DNA from: Osmia lignaria lignaria | Taxonomy: Eukaryota; Arthropoda; Insecta; Hymenoptera; Megachilidae | Assembly (NCBI RefSeq): GCF_051020975.1 | Contig: NW_027478160.1 | Span: 18,374,001-18,438,000, forward strand | Length of the DNA stretch: 64,000 nt | Direction: 5' to 3' | Shown: piece after piece, positions 24,852 through 39,341 of the stretch | How positions within the stretch are numbered: the stretch's first letter is position 1 | Layout of the letters: every line of letters begins with the position of its first letter | Program-made: the position numbers and the translations under genes | Notes under the pieces: generated by a model | Database searches by the model: none | What the model saw: the letters and a program-made list of their open reading frames with translations, nothing else | What the model was told of the DNA's origin: nothing

Positions 24852-27800
24852 TTGCAGATTTATCTCAAGGGAAGGGTCCTGATGGACATATTTCGAGATA
24901 TTTCTTCTTCTTGTTGTTCTTCTTCTGCACAGCTAAACTGGAAGTGGCATTTCCAGCTCGCAATCGTGCAGAGTTATCTCAAAGAAAGGGGCCATGGTGT
25001 TTCTGTATCTCTATTATGTTGGTGCGGCTTCGGAACTTTTAAATATCTTGATATATCTCGAGAACTACGCCTCTGATCGAAAATTATCATAGAACATAAA
25101 AAGTCGGAAACTTAATTCTCTACAAAAAAGGTCTCTTAACATTTTGCCATAGCTCGCTTCGTTTCCGAGATATTTGCAGATTCAGCTCAAAGGAACTGGC
25201 CTGACGGACATATTTCGAGATATTTCTTCTTCTTGTTGTTCTTCCTCTGCACAGCTAAGCTGGAAGTGGCATTTGCAGCTCGCAATAGTGCAGAGTTATC
25301 TCAAAGAAAGGGGCCACGGTGTTTCTGTATCTCTATTATGTTGGTGCGGCTTCGGAACTTTTAAATATCTTGATATATCTCGAGAACTACGCATCTGATC
25401 AAAAAATATCATAGAACATAAAAAGTAGGAAACTTAATTCTCTACAAAAAAGGTCTCTTAACATTTTGCCATAGCTCGCTTCGTTTCCGAGATATTTGCA
25501 GATTTATCTCAAGGGAAGGGGCCTGACGGACATATTTCGAGATATTTCTTCTTCTTGTTGTTCTTCTTCTGCACAGCTAAGCTGGAAGTGGCATTTGCAG
25601 CTCGCACTAGTGCAGAGTTATCTCAAAGAAAGGGGCCAAGGTGTTTCTGTATCTCTATTATGTTGGTGCGGCTTCGGAACTTTTAAATATCTCGATATAT
25701 CTCGAAAACTACGCTTCTGATCAAAAAATATCATAGAACATAAATTGTAGGAAACATAATTCTCTACAGAAAAGGTCTCTTAACATTTTGCCATAGCTCG
25801 CTTCGTTTCCGAGATATTTGCAGATTTATCTCAAGGGAAGGGGCCTGACGGACATATTTCGAGATATTTCTTCTTCTTGTTGTTCTTCTTCTGCACAGCT
25901 AAGCTGGAAGTGGCATTTGCGGCTCGCACTAGTGCAGAGTTATCTCAAAGAAAGGGGCCACGGTGTTTCTGTATCTCTATTATGTTGGTGCGGCTTCGGA
26001 ACTTTCAAATATCTGGATATATCTCGAGAACTACGCATCTGATCAAAAAATATCATAGAACATAAAAAGTAGGAACCTTAATTCTCTACAAAAAAGGTCT
26101 CTTAACATTTTGCCATAGCTCGCTTGGTTTCCGAGATATTTGCAGATTTATCTCAAAGGAAGGGGCCTGACGGACATATTTCGAGATATTTCTTCTTCTT
26201 GTTGTTCTTCTTCTGCACAGCTAAGCTGGAAGTGGCATTTGCGGCTCGCACTAGTGCAGAGTTATCCCAAAGAAAGGGGCCACGCTGTTTCTGTATCTCT
26301 ATTATGTTGGTGCGGCTTCGGAACTTTTAAATATCTCGATATATCTCGAAAACTACGCTTCTGATCAAAAAATATCATAGAACATAAATTGTAGGAAACA
26401 TAATTCTCTACAAAAAACGTCTCTTAACATTTTGCCATAGCTCGCTTCGTTTCCGAGATATTTGCAGATTCAGCTCAAAGGAACTGGCCTGACGGACATA
26501 TTTCGAGATATTTCTTCTTCTTGTTGTTCTTCCTCTGCACAGCTAAGCTGGAAGTGGCATTTGCGGCTCGCACTAGTGCAGAGTTATCTCAAAGAAAGGG
26601 GCCACGGTGTTTCTGTATCTCTATTATGTTGGTGCGGCTTCGGAACTTTTAAATATCTTGATATATCTCGAGAACTACGCACCTGATCAAAAAATATCAT
26701 AGAACATAAAAAGTAGGAAACTTAATTCTCTACAAAAAAGGTCTCTTAACATTTTGCCATAGCTCGCTTCGTTTCCGAGATATTTGCAGATTTATCTCAA
26801 AGGAAGGGGCCTGACGGACATATTTCGAGATATTTCTTCTTCTTGTTGTTCTTCTTCTGCACAGCTAAGCTGGAAGTGGCATTTGCAGCTCGCACTAGTG
26901 CAGAGTTATCTCAAAGAAAGGGGCCACGGTGTTTCTGTATCTCTATTATGTTGGTGCGGCTTCGGAACTTTTAAATATCTCGATATATCTCGAAAACTAC
27001 GCTTCTGATCAAAAAATATCATAGAACATAAATTGTAGAAAACATAATTCTCTACAAAAAAGGTCTCTTAACATTTTGACATAGCTCGCTTCGTTTCCGA
27101 GATATGTGCAGATTTATCTCAAGGGAAGGGGCCTGACGGACATATTTCGAGATATTTCTTCTTCTTGTTGTTCTTCTTCTGCACAGCTAAGCTGGAAGTG
27201 GCGTTTGCGGCTCGCACTAGTGCAGAGTTATCTCAAAGAAAGGGGCCACGGTGTTTCTGTATCCCTATTATGTTGGTGCGGCATCGGAACTTTTAAATAT
27301 CTCGATATATCTCGAAAACTACGCTTCTGATCAAAAAATATCATAGAACATAAATTGTAGGAAACATAATTCTCTACAAAAAACGTCTCTTAACATTTTG
27401 CCATAGCTCGCTTCGTTTCCGAGATATTTGCAGATTCAGCTCAAAGGAACTGGCCTGACGGACATATTTCGAGATATTTCTTCTTCTTGTTGTTCTTCTT
27501 ATGCACAGCTAAGCTGGAAGTGGCATTTGCAGCTCGCAATAGTGCAGAGTTATCCCAAAGAAAGGGGCCACGGTGTTTCTGTATCTCTATTATGTTGGTG
27601 CGGCTTCGGAACTTTTAAATATCTCGATATATCTCGAAAACTACGCTTCTGATCAAAAAATATCATAGAACATAAATTGTAGGAAACATAATTCTTTTCA
27701 AAAAAGGTCTCTTAACATTTTGCCATAGCTCGCTTCGTTTCCGAGATATTTGCATATTTATCTCAAGGGAAGGGGCCTGACGGACATATTTCGAGATATT

Positions 27801-30800
27801 TCTTCTTCTTGTTGTTCTTCTTCTGCACAGCTAAGCTGGAAGTGGCATTTGCAGCTCGCACTAGTGCAGAGTTATCTCAAAGAAAGGGGCCAAGGTGTTT
27901 CTGTATCTCTATTATGTTGGTGCGGCTTCGGAACTTTTAAATATCTCGATATATCTCGAAAACTACGCTTCTGATCAAAAAATATCATAGAACATAAATT
28001 GTAGGAAACATAATTGTCTACAGAAAAGGTCTCTTAACATTTTGCCATAGCTCGCTTCGTTTCCGAGATATTTGCAGATTCAGCTCAAAGGAACTGGCCT
28101 GACGGACATATTTCGAGATATTTCTTCTTCTTGTTGTTCTTCCTCTGCACAGCTAAGCTGGAAGTGGCATTTGCAGCTCGCAATAGTGCAGAGTTATCTC
28201 AAAGAAAGGGGCCACGGTGTTTCTGTATCTCTATTATGTTGGTGCGGCTTCGGAACTTTTAAATATCTTGATATATCTCGAGAACTACGCATCTGATCAA
28301 AAAATATCATAGAACATAAAAAGTAGGAAACTTAATTCTCTACAAAAAAGGTCTCTTAACATTTTGCCATAGCTCGCTTCGTTTCCGAGATATTTGCAGA
28401 TTTATCTCAAGGGAAGGGGCCTGACGGACATATTTCGAGATATTTCTTCTTCTTGTTGTTCTTCTTCTGCACAGCTAAGCTGGAAGTGGCATTTGCAGCT
28501 CGCACTAGTGCAGAGTTATCTCAAAGAAAGGGGCCAAGGTGTTTCTGTATCTCTATTATGTTGGTGCGGCTTCGGAACTTTTAAATATCTCGATATATCT
28601 CGAAAACTACGCTTCTGATCAAAAAATATCATAGAACATAAATTGTAGGAAACATAATTGTCTACAGAAAAGGTCTCTTAACATTTTGCCATAGCTCGCT
28701 TCGTTTCCGAGATATTTGCAGATTCAGCTCAAAGGAACTGGCCTGACGGACATATTTCGAGATATTTCTTCCTCTTGTTGTTCTTCCTCTGCACAGCTAA
28801 GCTGGAAGTGGCATTTGCAGCTCGCAATAGTGCAGAGTTATCTCAAAGAAAGGGGCCACGGTGTTTCTGTATCTCTATTATGTTGGTGCGGCTTCGGAAC
28901 TTTTAAATATCTTGATATATCTCGAGAACTACGCATCTGATCAAAAAATATCATAGAACATAAAAAGTAGGAAACTTAATTCTCTACAAAAAAGTTCTCT
29001 TAACATTTTGCCATAGCTCGCTTCGTTTCCGAGATATTTGCAGATTTATCTCAAGGGAAGGGGCCTGACGGACATATTTCGAGATATTTCTTCTTCTTGT
29101 TGTTCTTCTTCTGCACAGCTAAGCTGGAAGTGGCATTTGCAGCTCGCACTAGTGCAGAGTTATCTCAAAGAAAGGGGCCAAGGTGTTTCTGTATCTCTAT
29201 TATGTTGGTGCGGCTTCGGAACTTTTAAATATCTCGATATATCTCGAAAACTACGCTTCTGATCAAAAAATATCATAGAACATAAATTGTAGGAAACATA
29301 ATTCTCTACAGAAAAGGTCTCTTAACATTTTGCCATAGCTCGCTTCGTTTCCGAGATATTTGCAGATTTATCTCAAGGGAAGGGGCCTGACGGACATATT
29401 TCGAGATATTTCTTCTTCTTGTTGTTCTTCTTCTGCACAGCTAAGCTGGAAGTGGCATTTGCGGCTCGCACTAGTGCAGAGTTATCTCAAAGAAAGGGGC
29501 CACGGTGTTTCTGTATCTCTATTATGTTGGTGCGGCTTCGGAACTTTCAAATATCTTGATATATCTCGAGAACTACGCATCTGATCAAAAAATATCATAG
29601 AACATAAAAAGTAGGAAACTTCATTCTCTACAAAAAAGGTCTCTTAACATTTTGCCATAGCTCGCTTCGTTTCCGAGATATTTGCAGATTTATCTCAAAG
29701 GAAGGGGCCTGACGGACATATTTCGAGATATTTCTTCTTCTTGTTGTTCTTCTTCTGCACAGCTAAGCTGGAAGTGGCATTTGCGGCTCGCACTAGTGCA
29801 GAGTTATCCCAAAGAAAGGGGCCACGCTGTTTCTGTATCTCTATTATGTTGGTGCGGCTTCGGAACTTTTAAATATCTCGATATATCTCGAAAACTACGC
29901 TTCTGATCAAAAAATATCATAGAACCTAAATTGTAGGAAACATAATTCTCTACAAAAAACGTCTCTTAACATTTTGCCATAGCTCGCTTCGTTTCCGAGA
30001 TATTTGCAGATTCAGCTCAAAGGAACTGGCCTGACGGACATATTTCGAGATATTTCTTCTTCTTGTTGTTCTTCCTCTGCACAGCTAAGCTGGAAGTGGC
30101 ATTTGCAGCTCGCAATAGTGCAGAGTTATCTCAAAGAAAGGGGCCACGGTGTTTCTGTATCTCTATTATGTTGGTGCGGCTTCGGAACTTTTAAATATCT
30201 TGATATATCTCGAGAACTACGCATCTGATCAAAAAATATCATAGAACATAAAAAGTAGGAAACTTAATTCTCTACAAAAAAGGTCTCTTAACATTTTGCC
30301 ATAGCTCGCTTCGTTTCCGAGATATTTGCAGATTTATCTCAAGGGAAGGGGCCTGACGGACATATTTCGAGATATTTCTTCTTCTTGTTGTTCTTCTTCT
30401 GCACAGCTAAGCTGGAAGTGGCATTTGCAGCTCGCACTAGTGCAGAGTTATCTCAAAGAAAGGGGCCAAGGTGTTTCTGTATCTCTATTATGTTGGTGCG
30501 GCTTCGGAACTTTTAAATATCTCGATATATCTCGAAAACTACGCTTCTGATCAAAAAATATCATAGAACATAAATTGTAGGAAACATAATTCTCTACAGA
30601 AAAGGTCTCTTAACATTTTGCCATAGCTCGCTTCGTTTCCGAGATATTTGCAGATTTATCTCAAGGGAAGGGGCCTGACGGACATATTTCGAGATATTTC
30701 TTCTTCTTGTTGTTCTTCTTCTGCACAGCTAAGCTGGAAGTGGCATTTGCGGCTCGCACTAGTGCAGAGTTATCTCAAAGAAATGGGCCACGGTGTTTCT

Positions 30801-33545
30801 GTATCTCTATTATGTTGGTGCGGCTTCGGAACTTTTAAATATCTTGATATATCTCGAGAACTACGCATCTGATCAAAAAATATCATAGAACATAAAAAGT
30901 AGGAAACTTAATTCTCTACAAAAAAGGTCTCTTAACATTTTGCCATAGCTCGCTTCGTTTCCGAGATATTTGCAGATTTATCTCAAAGGAAGGGGCCTGA
31001 CGGACATATTTCGAGATATTTCTTCTTCTTGTTGTTCTTCTTCTGCACAGCTAAGCTGGAAGTGGCATTTGCAGCTCGCACTAGTGCAGAGTTATCTCAA
31101 AGAAAGGGGCCACGGTGTTTCTGTATCTCTATTATGTTGGTGCGGCTTCGGAACTTTTAAATATCTCGATATATCTCGAAAACTACGCTTCTGATCAAAA
31201 AATATCATAGAACATAAATTGTAGAAAACATAATTCTCTACAAAAAAGGTCTCTTAACATTTTGACATAGCTCGCTTCGTTTCCGAGATATGTGCAGATT
31301 TATCTCAAGGGAAGGGGCCTGACGGACATATTTCGCGATATTTCTTCTTCTTGTTGTTCTTCTTCTGTACAGCTAAGCTGGAAGTGGCATTTGCAGCTCG
31401 CACTAGTGCAGAGTTATCTCAAAGAAAGGGGCCAAGGTGTTTCTGTATCTCTATTATGTTGGTGCGGCTTCGGAACTTTTAAATATCTCGATATATCTCG
31501 AAAACTACGCTTCTGATCAAAAAATATCATAGAACATAAATTGTAGGAAACATAATTCTCTACAGAAAAGGTCTCTTAACATTTTGCCATAGCTCGCTTC
31601 GTTTCCGAGATATTTGCAGATTTATCTCAAGGGAAGGGGCCTGACGGACATATTTCGAGATATTTCTTCTTCTTGTTGTTCTTCTTCTGCACAGCTAAGC
31701 TGGAAGTGGCATTTGCGGCTCGCACTAGTGCAGAGTTATCTCAAAGAAAGGGGCCACGGTGTTTCTGTATCTCTATTACGTTGGTGCGGCTTCGGAACTT
31801 TTAAATATCTTGATATATCTCGAGAACTACGCATCTGATCAAAAAATATCATAGAACATAAAAAGTAGGAAACTTAATTCTCTACAAAAAAGGTCTCTTA
31901 ACATTTTGCCATAGCTCGCTTCGTTTCCGAGATATTTGCAGATTTATCTCAAAGGAAGGGGCCTGACGGACATATTTCGAGATATTTCTTCTTCTTGTTG
32001 TTCTTCTTCTGCACAGCTAAGCTGGAAGTGGCATTTGCGGCTCGCACTAGTGCAGAGTTATCTCAAAGAAAGGGGCCACGGTGTTTCTGTATCCCTATTA
32101 TGTTGGTGCGGCATCGGAACTTTTAAATATCTCGATATATCTCGAAAACTACGCTTCTGATCAAAAAATATCATAGAACATAAATTGTAGGAAACATAAT
32201 TCTCTATAAAAAACGTCTCTTAACATTTTGCCATAGCTCGCTTCGTTTCCGAGATATTTGCAGATTCAGCTCAAAGGAACTGGCCTGACGGACATATTTC
32301 GAGATATTTCTTCTTCTTGTTGTTCTTCCTCTGCACAGCTAAGCTGGAAGTGGCATTTGCAGCTCGCAATAGTGCAGAGTTATCTCAAAGAGAGGGGCCA
32401 CGGTGTTTCTGTATCTCTATTATGTTGGTGCGGCTTCGGAACTTTTAAATATCTTGATATATTTCGAGAACTACGCATCTGATCAAAAAATATCATAGAA
32501 GATAAAAAGTAGGAAACTTAATTCTCTACAAAAAAGGTCTCTTAACATTTCGCCATAGCTCGCTTCGTTTCCGAGATATTTGCAGATTTATCTCAAGGGA
32601 AGGGGCCTGTCGGACATATTTCGAGATATTTCTTCTTCTTGTTGTTCTTCTTCTGCACAGCTAAGCTGGAAGTGGCATTTGCGGCTCGCACTAGTGCAGA
32701 GTTATCTCGAAGAAAGGGGCCACGGTGTTTCTGTATCTCTATTATGTTGGTGCGGCTTCGGAACTTTTAAATATCTCGATATATCTCGAAAACTACGCTT
32801 CTGATCAAAAAATATCATAGAACATAAATTGTAGGAAACATAATTCTCTACAAAAAACGTCTCTTAACATTTTGCCATAGCTCGCTTCGATTCCGAGATA
32901 TTTGCAGATTCAGCTCAAAGGAACGGGCCTGACGGACATATTTCGAGATATTTCTTCTTCTTGTTGTTCTTCTTCTGCACAGCTAAGCTGGAAGTGGCAT
33001 TTGCAGCTCGCAATAGTGCAGAGTTATCCCAAAGAAAGGGGCCACGGTGTTTCTGTATCTCTATTATGTTGGTGCGGCTTCGGAACTTTTAAATATCTCG
33101 ATATATCTCGAAAACTACGCTTCTGATCAAAAAATATCATAGAACATAAATTGTAGGAAACATAATTCTTTACAAAAAAGGTCTCTTAACATTTTGCCAT
33201 AGCTCGCTTCGTTTCCGAGATATTTGCAGATTTATCTCAAGGGAAGGGTCCTGATGGACATATTTCGAGATATTTCTTCTTCTTGTTGTTCTTCTTCTGC
33301 ACAGCTAAACTGGAAGTGGCATTTCCAGCTCGCAATCGTGCAGAGTTATCTCAAAGAAAGGGGCCATGGTGTTTCTGTATCTCTATTATGTTGGTGCGGC
33401 TTCGGAACTTTTAAATATCTTGATATATCTCGAGAACTACGCCTCTGATCGAAAAATATCATAGAACATAAAAAGTCGGAAACTTAATTCTCTACAAAAA
33501 AGGTCTCTTAACATTTTGCCATAGCTCGCTTCGTTTCCGAGATAT
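24852..33545. repeat. Region 8: 27 monomers, alternating Q/E and K units
   Basis: The recurrent dimer is a Q-form E unit followed by a K unit with GGGGCCAAGGTG (25174+25496, 28072+28394, 28716+29038, 30004+30326). Larger copies overlap it. The block 25174-26461 recurs at 28716-30003 (11 monomers), both with ATCCCAAAG and CCACGCTGTTT. The junction 26784/27106 recurs at 30970/31292 (13 monomers), with TTTTGACATAG and GATATGTGCAG. Unit 27106 shares GCGGCATCGG with 31936. Units 24852 and 33224, 26 monomers apart, share GGGTCCTGATGG, GCCATGGTG, GCCTCTGATCG and AAAAAGTCGG. Confidence 0.85.
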
Positions 33546-35799
33546 TTGCAGATTTATCTCAAGGGAAGGGGCCTGACGGACATATTTCGAGATATTTCTT
33601 CTTTTTGTTGTTCTTCTTCTGCACAGCTAAGCTGGAAGTGGCATTTGCAGCGCGCAATAGTGCAGAGTTATCTCAAAGAAAGGGGCCACGGTGTTTCTGT
33701 ATCTCTATTATGTTGGTGCGGCTTCGGAACTTTTAAATATCTTGATATATCTCGAGAACTACGCATCTGATCGAAAAATATCATACTACATAAAAAGTAG
33801 GAAACTTAATTCTCTACAAGAAAGGTCTCTAAACATTTTGCCATAGCTCGCTTCGTTTCCGAGATATTTGCAGATTTATCTCAAGGGAAGGGGCGTGACG
33901 GACATATTTCGAGATATTTCTTATTCTTGTTGTTCTTCTTCTGCACAGCTAAGCTGGAAGTGGCATTTGCAGCTCGCAATAGTGCAGAGTTATCTCAAAG
34001 AGAGGGGCCACGGTGTTTCTGTATCTCTATTATGTTGGTGCGGCTTCGGAACTTTTAAAAATCTTGATATATTTCGAGAACTACGCATCTGATCAAAAAA
34101 TATCATACAAGATAAAAAGTAGGAAACTTAATTCTCTACAAAAAAGGTCTCTTAACATTTCGCCATAGCTCGCTTCGTTTCCGAGATATTTGCAGATTTA
34201 TCTCAAGGGAAGGGGCCTGACGGACATATTTCGAGATATTTCTTCTTCTTGTTGTTCTTCTTCTGCACAGCTAAGCTGGAAGTGGCATTTGCAGCTCGCA
34301 CTAGTGCAGAGTTATCTCAAAGAAAGGGGCCACGGTGTTTCTGTATCTCTATTATGTTGGTGCGGCTTCGGAACTTTTAAATATCTCGATATATCTCGAA
34401 AACTACGCTTCTGATCAAAAAATATCATAGAACATAAATTGTAGGAAACATAATTCTCTACAGAAAAGGTCTCTAAACATTTTGCCATAGCTCGCTTCGT
34501 TTCCGAGATATTTGCAGATTTATCTCAAGGGAAGGGGCGTGACGGACATATTTCGAGATATTTCTTATTCTTGTTGTTCTTCTTCTGCACAGCTAAGCTG
34601 GAAGTGGCATTTGCAGCTCGCAATAGTGCAGAGTTATCTCAAAGAGAGGGGCCACGGTGTTTCTGTATCTCTATTATGTTGGTGCGGCTTCGGAACTTTT
34701 AAATATCTTGATATATTTCGAGAACTACGCATCTGATCAAAGAATATCATAGAAGATAAAAAGTAGGAAACTTAATTCTCTACAAAAAAGGTCTCTTAAC
34801 ATTTTGCCATAGCTCGCTTCTTTTCCGAGATATTTGCAGATTTATCTCAAGGGAAGGGGCCTGACGGACATATTTCGAGATATTTCTTCTTCTTGTTGTT
34901 CTTCTTCTGCACAGCTAAGCTGGAAGTGGCATTTGCGGCTCGCACTAGTGCAGAGTTATCTCAAAGAAAGGGGCCACGGTGTTTCTGTATCTCTATTATG
35001 TTGGTGCGGCTTCGGAACTTTTAAATATCTCGATATATCTCGAAAACTACGCTTCTGATCAAAAAATATCATAGAACATAAATTGTAGAAAACATAATTC
35101 TCTACAAAAAAGTTCTCTTAACATTTTGCCATAGCTCGCTTCGTTTCCGAGATATTTGCAGATTTATCTCAAGGGAAGGGGCCTGACGGACATATTTCGA
35201 GATATTTCTTCTTCTTGTTGTTCTTCTTCTGCACAGCTAAGCCGGAAGTGGCATTTGCGGCTCGCACTAGTGCAGAGTTATCTCAAAGAAAGGGGCCACG
35301 GTGTTTCTGTATCCCTATTATGTTGGTGCGGCTTCGGAACTTTTAAATATCTCGATATATCTCGAAAACTACGCTTCTGATCAAAAAATATCATAGAACA
35401 TAAATTGTAGGAAACATAATTCTCTACAAAAAACGTCTCTTAACATTTTGCCATAGCTCGCTTCGTTTCCGAGATATTTGCAGATTCAGCTCAAAGGAAC
35501 TGGCCTGACGGACATATTTCGAGATATTTCTTCTTCTTGTTGTTCTTCCTCTGCACAGCTAAGCTGGAAGTGGCATTTGCAGCTCGCCATAGTGCGGAGT
35601 TATCTCAAAGAAAGGGGCCACGGTGTTTCTGTATCTCTATTATGTTGGTGCGGCTTCGGAACTTTTAAATATCTTGATATATCTCGAGAACTACGCATCT
35701 GATCAAAAAATATCATAGAACATAAAAAGTAGGAAACATAATTCTCTACAAAAAAGGTCTCTTAACATTTTGCCATAGCTCGCTTCGTTTCCGAGATAT
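33546..35799. repeat. Region 9: 7 monomers with a duplicated unit
   Basis: Units at 33868 and 34512 are near copies with GGGGCGTGACGG, TTCTTATTCTTG, AAAGAGAGGGG and TATATTTCGAG, each preceded by GTCTCTAAACATTTT. Their 3' halves match unit 32258, and the following ACATTTCGCCATAG links 32258/32580 to 33868/34190, five monomers apart. Confidence 0.82.
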
Positions 35800-37087
35800 T
35801 TGCAGATTTATCTCAAGGGAAGGGGCCTGACGGACATATTTCGAGATATTTGTTCTTCTTGTTGTTCTTCTTCTGCACAGCTAAGCTGGAAGTGGCATTT
35901 GCCCCTCGCACTAGTGCAGAGTTATCTCAACGAAAGGGGCCACGGTGTTTCTGTATCTCTATTATGTTGGTGCGGCTTCGGAACTTTTAAATATCTCGAT
36001 ATATCTCGAAAACTACGCTTCTGATCAAAAAATATCATAGAACATAAATTGTAGGAAGCATAATTCTCTACAAAAAAGGTCTCTTAACATTTTGCCATAG
36101 CCCGCTTCGTTTCCGAGATATTTGCAGATATATCTCAAGGGAAGGGGCCTGACGGACATATTTCGAGATATTTCTTCTTCTTGTTGTTCTTCTTCTGCAC
36201 AGCTAAGCTGGAAGTGGCATTTACAGCTCGCAACAGTGCAGAGTTATCTCAAAGAAAGGGGCCACGGTGTTTCTGTATCTCTACTATGTTGGTGCGGCTT
36301 CGGAACTTTTAAATATCTTGATATATCTCGAGAACTACGCATCTGATCAAAAAATATCATAGAACATGAAAAGTAGGAAACTTAATTCTCTACAAAACAG
36401 GTCTCTTAACATTTTGCCATAGCTCTCTTCGTTTCCGAGATATTTGCAGATATATTTCAATGGAAGGGGCCTGACGGGCATATTTCGAGATATTTCTTCT
36501 TCTTGTTGTTCTTCTTCAGCACAGCTAAGCTGGAAGTGGCATTTGCGGCTCGCACTAGTGCACAGTTATCTCAAAGAAAGGGGCCACGGTGTTTCTGTAT
36601 CTCTATTATGTTGGTGCGTCTTCGGAACTTTTAAATATCTCGATATATCTCGAAAACTACGCTTCTGATCAAAAAATATCATGGAACATAAATTGTAGGA
36701 AACATAATTCTCTACAAAAAACGTCTCTTAACATTTTGCCATAGCTCGCTTCGTTTCCGAGATATTTGCAGATTCAGCTCAAAGGAACTGGCCTGACGGA
36801 CATATTTCGAGATATTTCTTCTTCTTGTTGTTCTTCTTCTGCACAGCTAAGCTGGAAGTGGCATTTGCAGCTCGCAATAGTGCAGAGTTATCTCAAAGAA
36901 AGGGGCCACGGTGTTTCTGTATCTCTATTATGTTGGTGCGGCTTCGGAACTTTTAAATATCTTGATATATCTCGAGAACTACGCGTCTGATCAAAAAATA
37001 TCATAGAACATAAAAAGTAGGAAACATAATTCTCTACAAAAAAGGTCTCTTAACATTTTGCCATAGCTCGCTTCGTTTCCGAGATAT
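35800..37087. repeat. 1,288-bp tetramer HOR, copy 1
   Basis: Four units start at 35800, 36122, 36444 and 36766. Markers are TATTTGTTCTTC with TTTGCCCCTCGC; GCAACAGTGC with CTACAAAACAGG; ATATTTCAATGG with TTCAGCACAG and GGTGCGTCTTCGG; and a Q-form unit ending GCGTCTG. The first unit ends AGGAAGCATAATT and the third CATGGAACATAAATTG. Confidence 0.88.
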
Positions 37088-38697
37088 TTGCAGATTTATC
37101 TCAAGGGAAGGGGCCTGACGGACATATTTCGAGATATTTGTTCTTCTTGTTGTTCTTCTTCTGCACAGCTAAGCTGGAAGTGGCATTTGCCCCTCGCACT
37201 AGTGCAGAGTTATCTCAACGAAAGGGGCCACGGTGTTTCTGTATCTCTATTATGTTGGTGCGGCTTCGGAACTTTTAAATATCTCGATATATCTCGAAAA
37301 CTACGCTTCTGATCAAAAAATATCATAGAACATAAATTGTAGGAAGCATAATTCTCTACAAAAAAGGTCTCTTAACATTTTGCCATAGCTCGCTTCGTTT
37401 CCGAGATATTTGCAGATATATCTCAAGGGAAGGGGCCTGACGGACATATTTCGAGATATTTCTTCTTCTTGTTGTTCTTCTTCTGCACAGCTAAGCTGGA
37501 AGTGGCATTTACAGCTCGCAACAGTGCAGAGTTATCTCAAAGAAAGGGGCCACGGTGTTTCTGTATCTCTATTATGTTGGTGCGGCTTCGGAACTTTTAA
37601 ATATCTTGATATATCTCGAGAACTACGCATCTGATCAAAAAATATCATAGAACATGAAAAGTAGGAAACTTAATTCTCTACAAAACAGGTCTCTTAACAT
37701 TTTGCCATAGCTCTCTTCGTTTCCGAGATATTTGCAGATTTATCTCAAGGGAAGGGGCCTGGCGGACATATTTCGAGATATTTCTTCTTCTTGTTGTTCT
37801 TCTTCTGCACAGCTAAGCTGGAAGTGGCATTTGCGGCTCGCACTAGTGCAGAGTTATCTCAACGAAAGGGGGCACGGTGTTTCTGTATCTCTATTATGTT
37901 GGTGCGGCTTCGGAACTTTTAAATATCTTGATATATCTCGAGAACTACGCGTCTGATCAAAAAATATCATAGAACATAAAAAGTAGGAAACTTAATTCTC
38001 TACAAAAACGGTCTCTTAACATTTTGCCATAGCTCGCTTCGTTTCCGAGATATTTGCAGATATATTTCAATGGAAGGGGCCTGACGGGCATATTTCGAGA
38101 TATTTCTTCTTCTTGTTGTTCTTCTTCAGCACAGCTAAGCTGGAAGTGGCATTTGCGGCTCGCACTAGTGCACAGTTATCTCAAAGAAAGGGGCCACGGT
38201 GTTTCTGTATCTCTATTATGTTGGTGCGTCTTCGGAACTTTTAAATATCTCGATATATCTCGAAAACTACGCTTCTGATCAAAAAATATCATGGAACATA
38301 AATTGTAGGAAACATAATTCTCTACAAAAAACGTCTCTTAACATTTTGCCATAGCTCGCTTCGTTTCCGAGATATTTGCAGATTCAGCTCAAAGGAACTG
38401 GCCTGACGGACATATTTCGAGATATTTCTTCTTCTTGTTGTTCTTCTTCTGCACAGCTAAGCTGGAAGTGGCATTTGCAGCTCGCAATAGTGCAGAGTTA
38501 TCTCAAAGAAAGGGGCCACGGTGTTTCTGTATCTCTATTATGTTGGTGCGGCTTCGGAACTTTTAAATATCTTGATATATCTCGAGAACTACGCGTCTGA
38601 TCAAAAAATATCATAGAACATAAAAAGTAGGAAACATAATTCTCTACAAAAAAGGTCTCTTAACATTTTGCCATAGCTCGCTTCGTTTCCGAGATAT
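37088..38697. repeat. 1,610-bp copy 2 of the tetramer with one extra monomer
   Basis: Units 37088, 37410, 38054 and 38376 reproduce the four tetramer units with the same rare markers. An additional monomer at 37732 (GGCCTGGCGGAC, TCAACGAAAGGGGGC) sits between the second and third. Either copy 1 lost this unit or copy 2 gained it. Confidence 0.88.
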
Positions 38698-39341
38698 TTG
38701 CAGATTTATCTCAAGGGAAGGGGCCTGACGGACATATTTCGAGATATTTGTTCTTCTTGTTGTTCTTCTTCTGCACAGCTAAGCTGGAAGTGGCATTTGC
38801 CCCTCGCACTAGTGCAGAGTTATCTCAACGAAAGGGGCCACGGTGTTTCTGTATCTCTATTATGTTGGTGCGGCTTCGGAACTTTTAAATATCTCGATAT
38901 ATCTCGAAAACTACGCTTCTGATCAAAAAATATCATAGAACATAAATTGTAGGAAGCATAATTCTCTACAAAAAAGGTCTCTTAACATTTTGCCATAGCT
39001 CGCTTCGTTTCCGAGATACTTGCAGATATATCTCAAGGGAAGGGGCCTGACGGACATATTTCGAGATATTTCTTCTTCTTGTTGTTCTTCTTCTGCACAG
39101 CTAAGCTGGAAGTGGCATTTACAGCTCGCAATAGTGCAGAGTTATCTCAAAGAAAGGGGCCACGGTGTTTCTGTATCTCTATTATGTTGGTGCGGCTTCG
39201 GAACTTTTAAATATCTTGATATATCTCGAGAACTACGTATCTGATCAAAAAATATCATAGAACATAAAAAGTAGGAAACTTAATTCTCTACAAAAAAGGT
39301 CTCTTAACATTTTGCCATAGCTCGCTTCGTTTCCGAGATAT
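38698..39341. repeat. Partial copy 3 of the tetramer
   Basis: The unit at 38698 matches 35800 and 37088 (TATTTGTTCTTC, TTTGCCCCTCGC, AGGAAGCATAATT). The next, 39020, is related to the second unit but has GCAATAGTGC and ACTACGTATCTG, joining it to the following domain. Confidence 0.85.
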
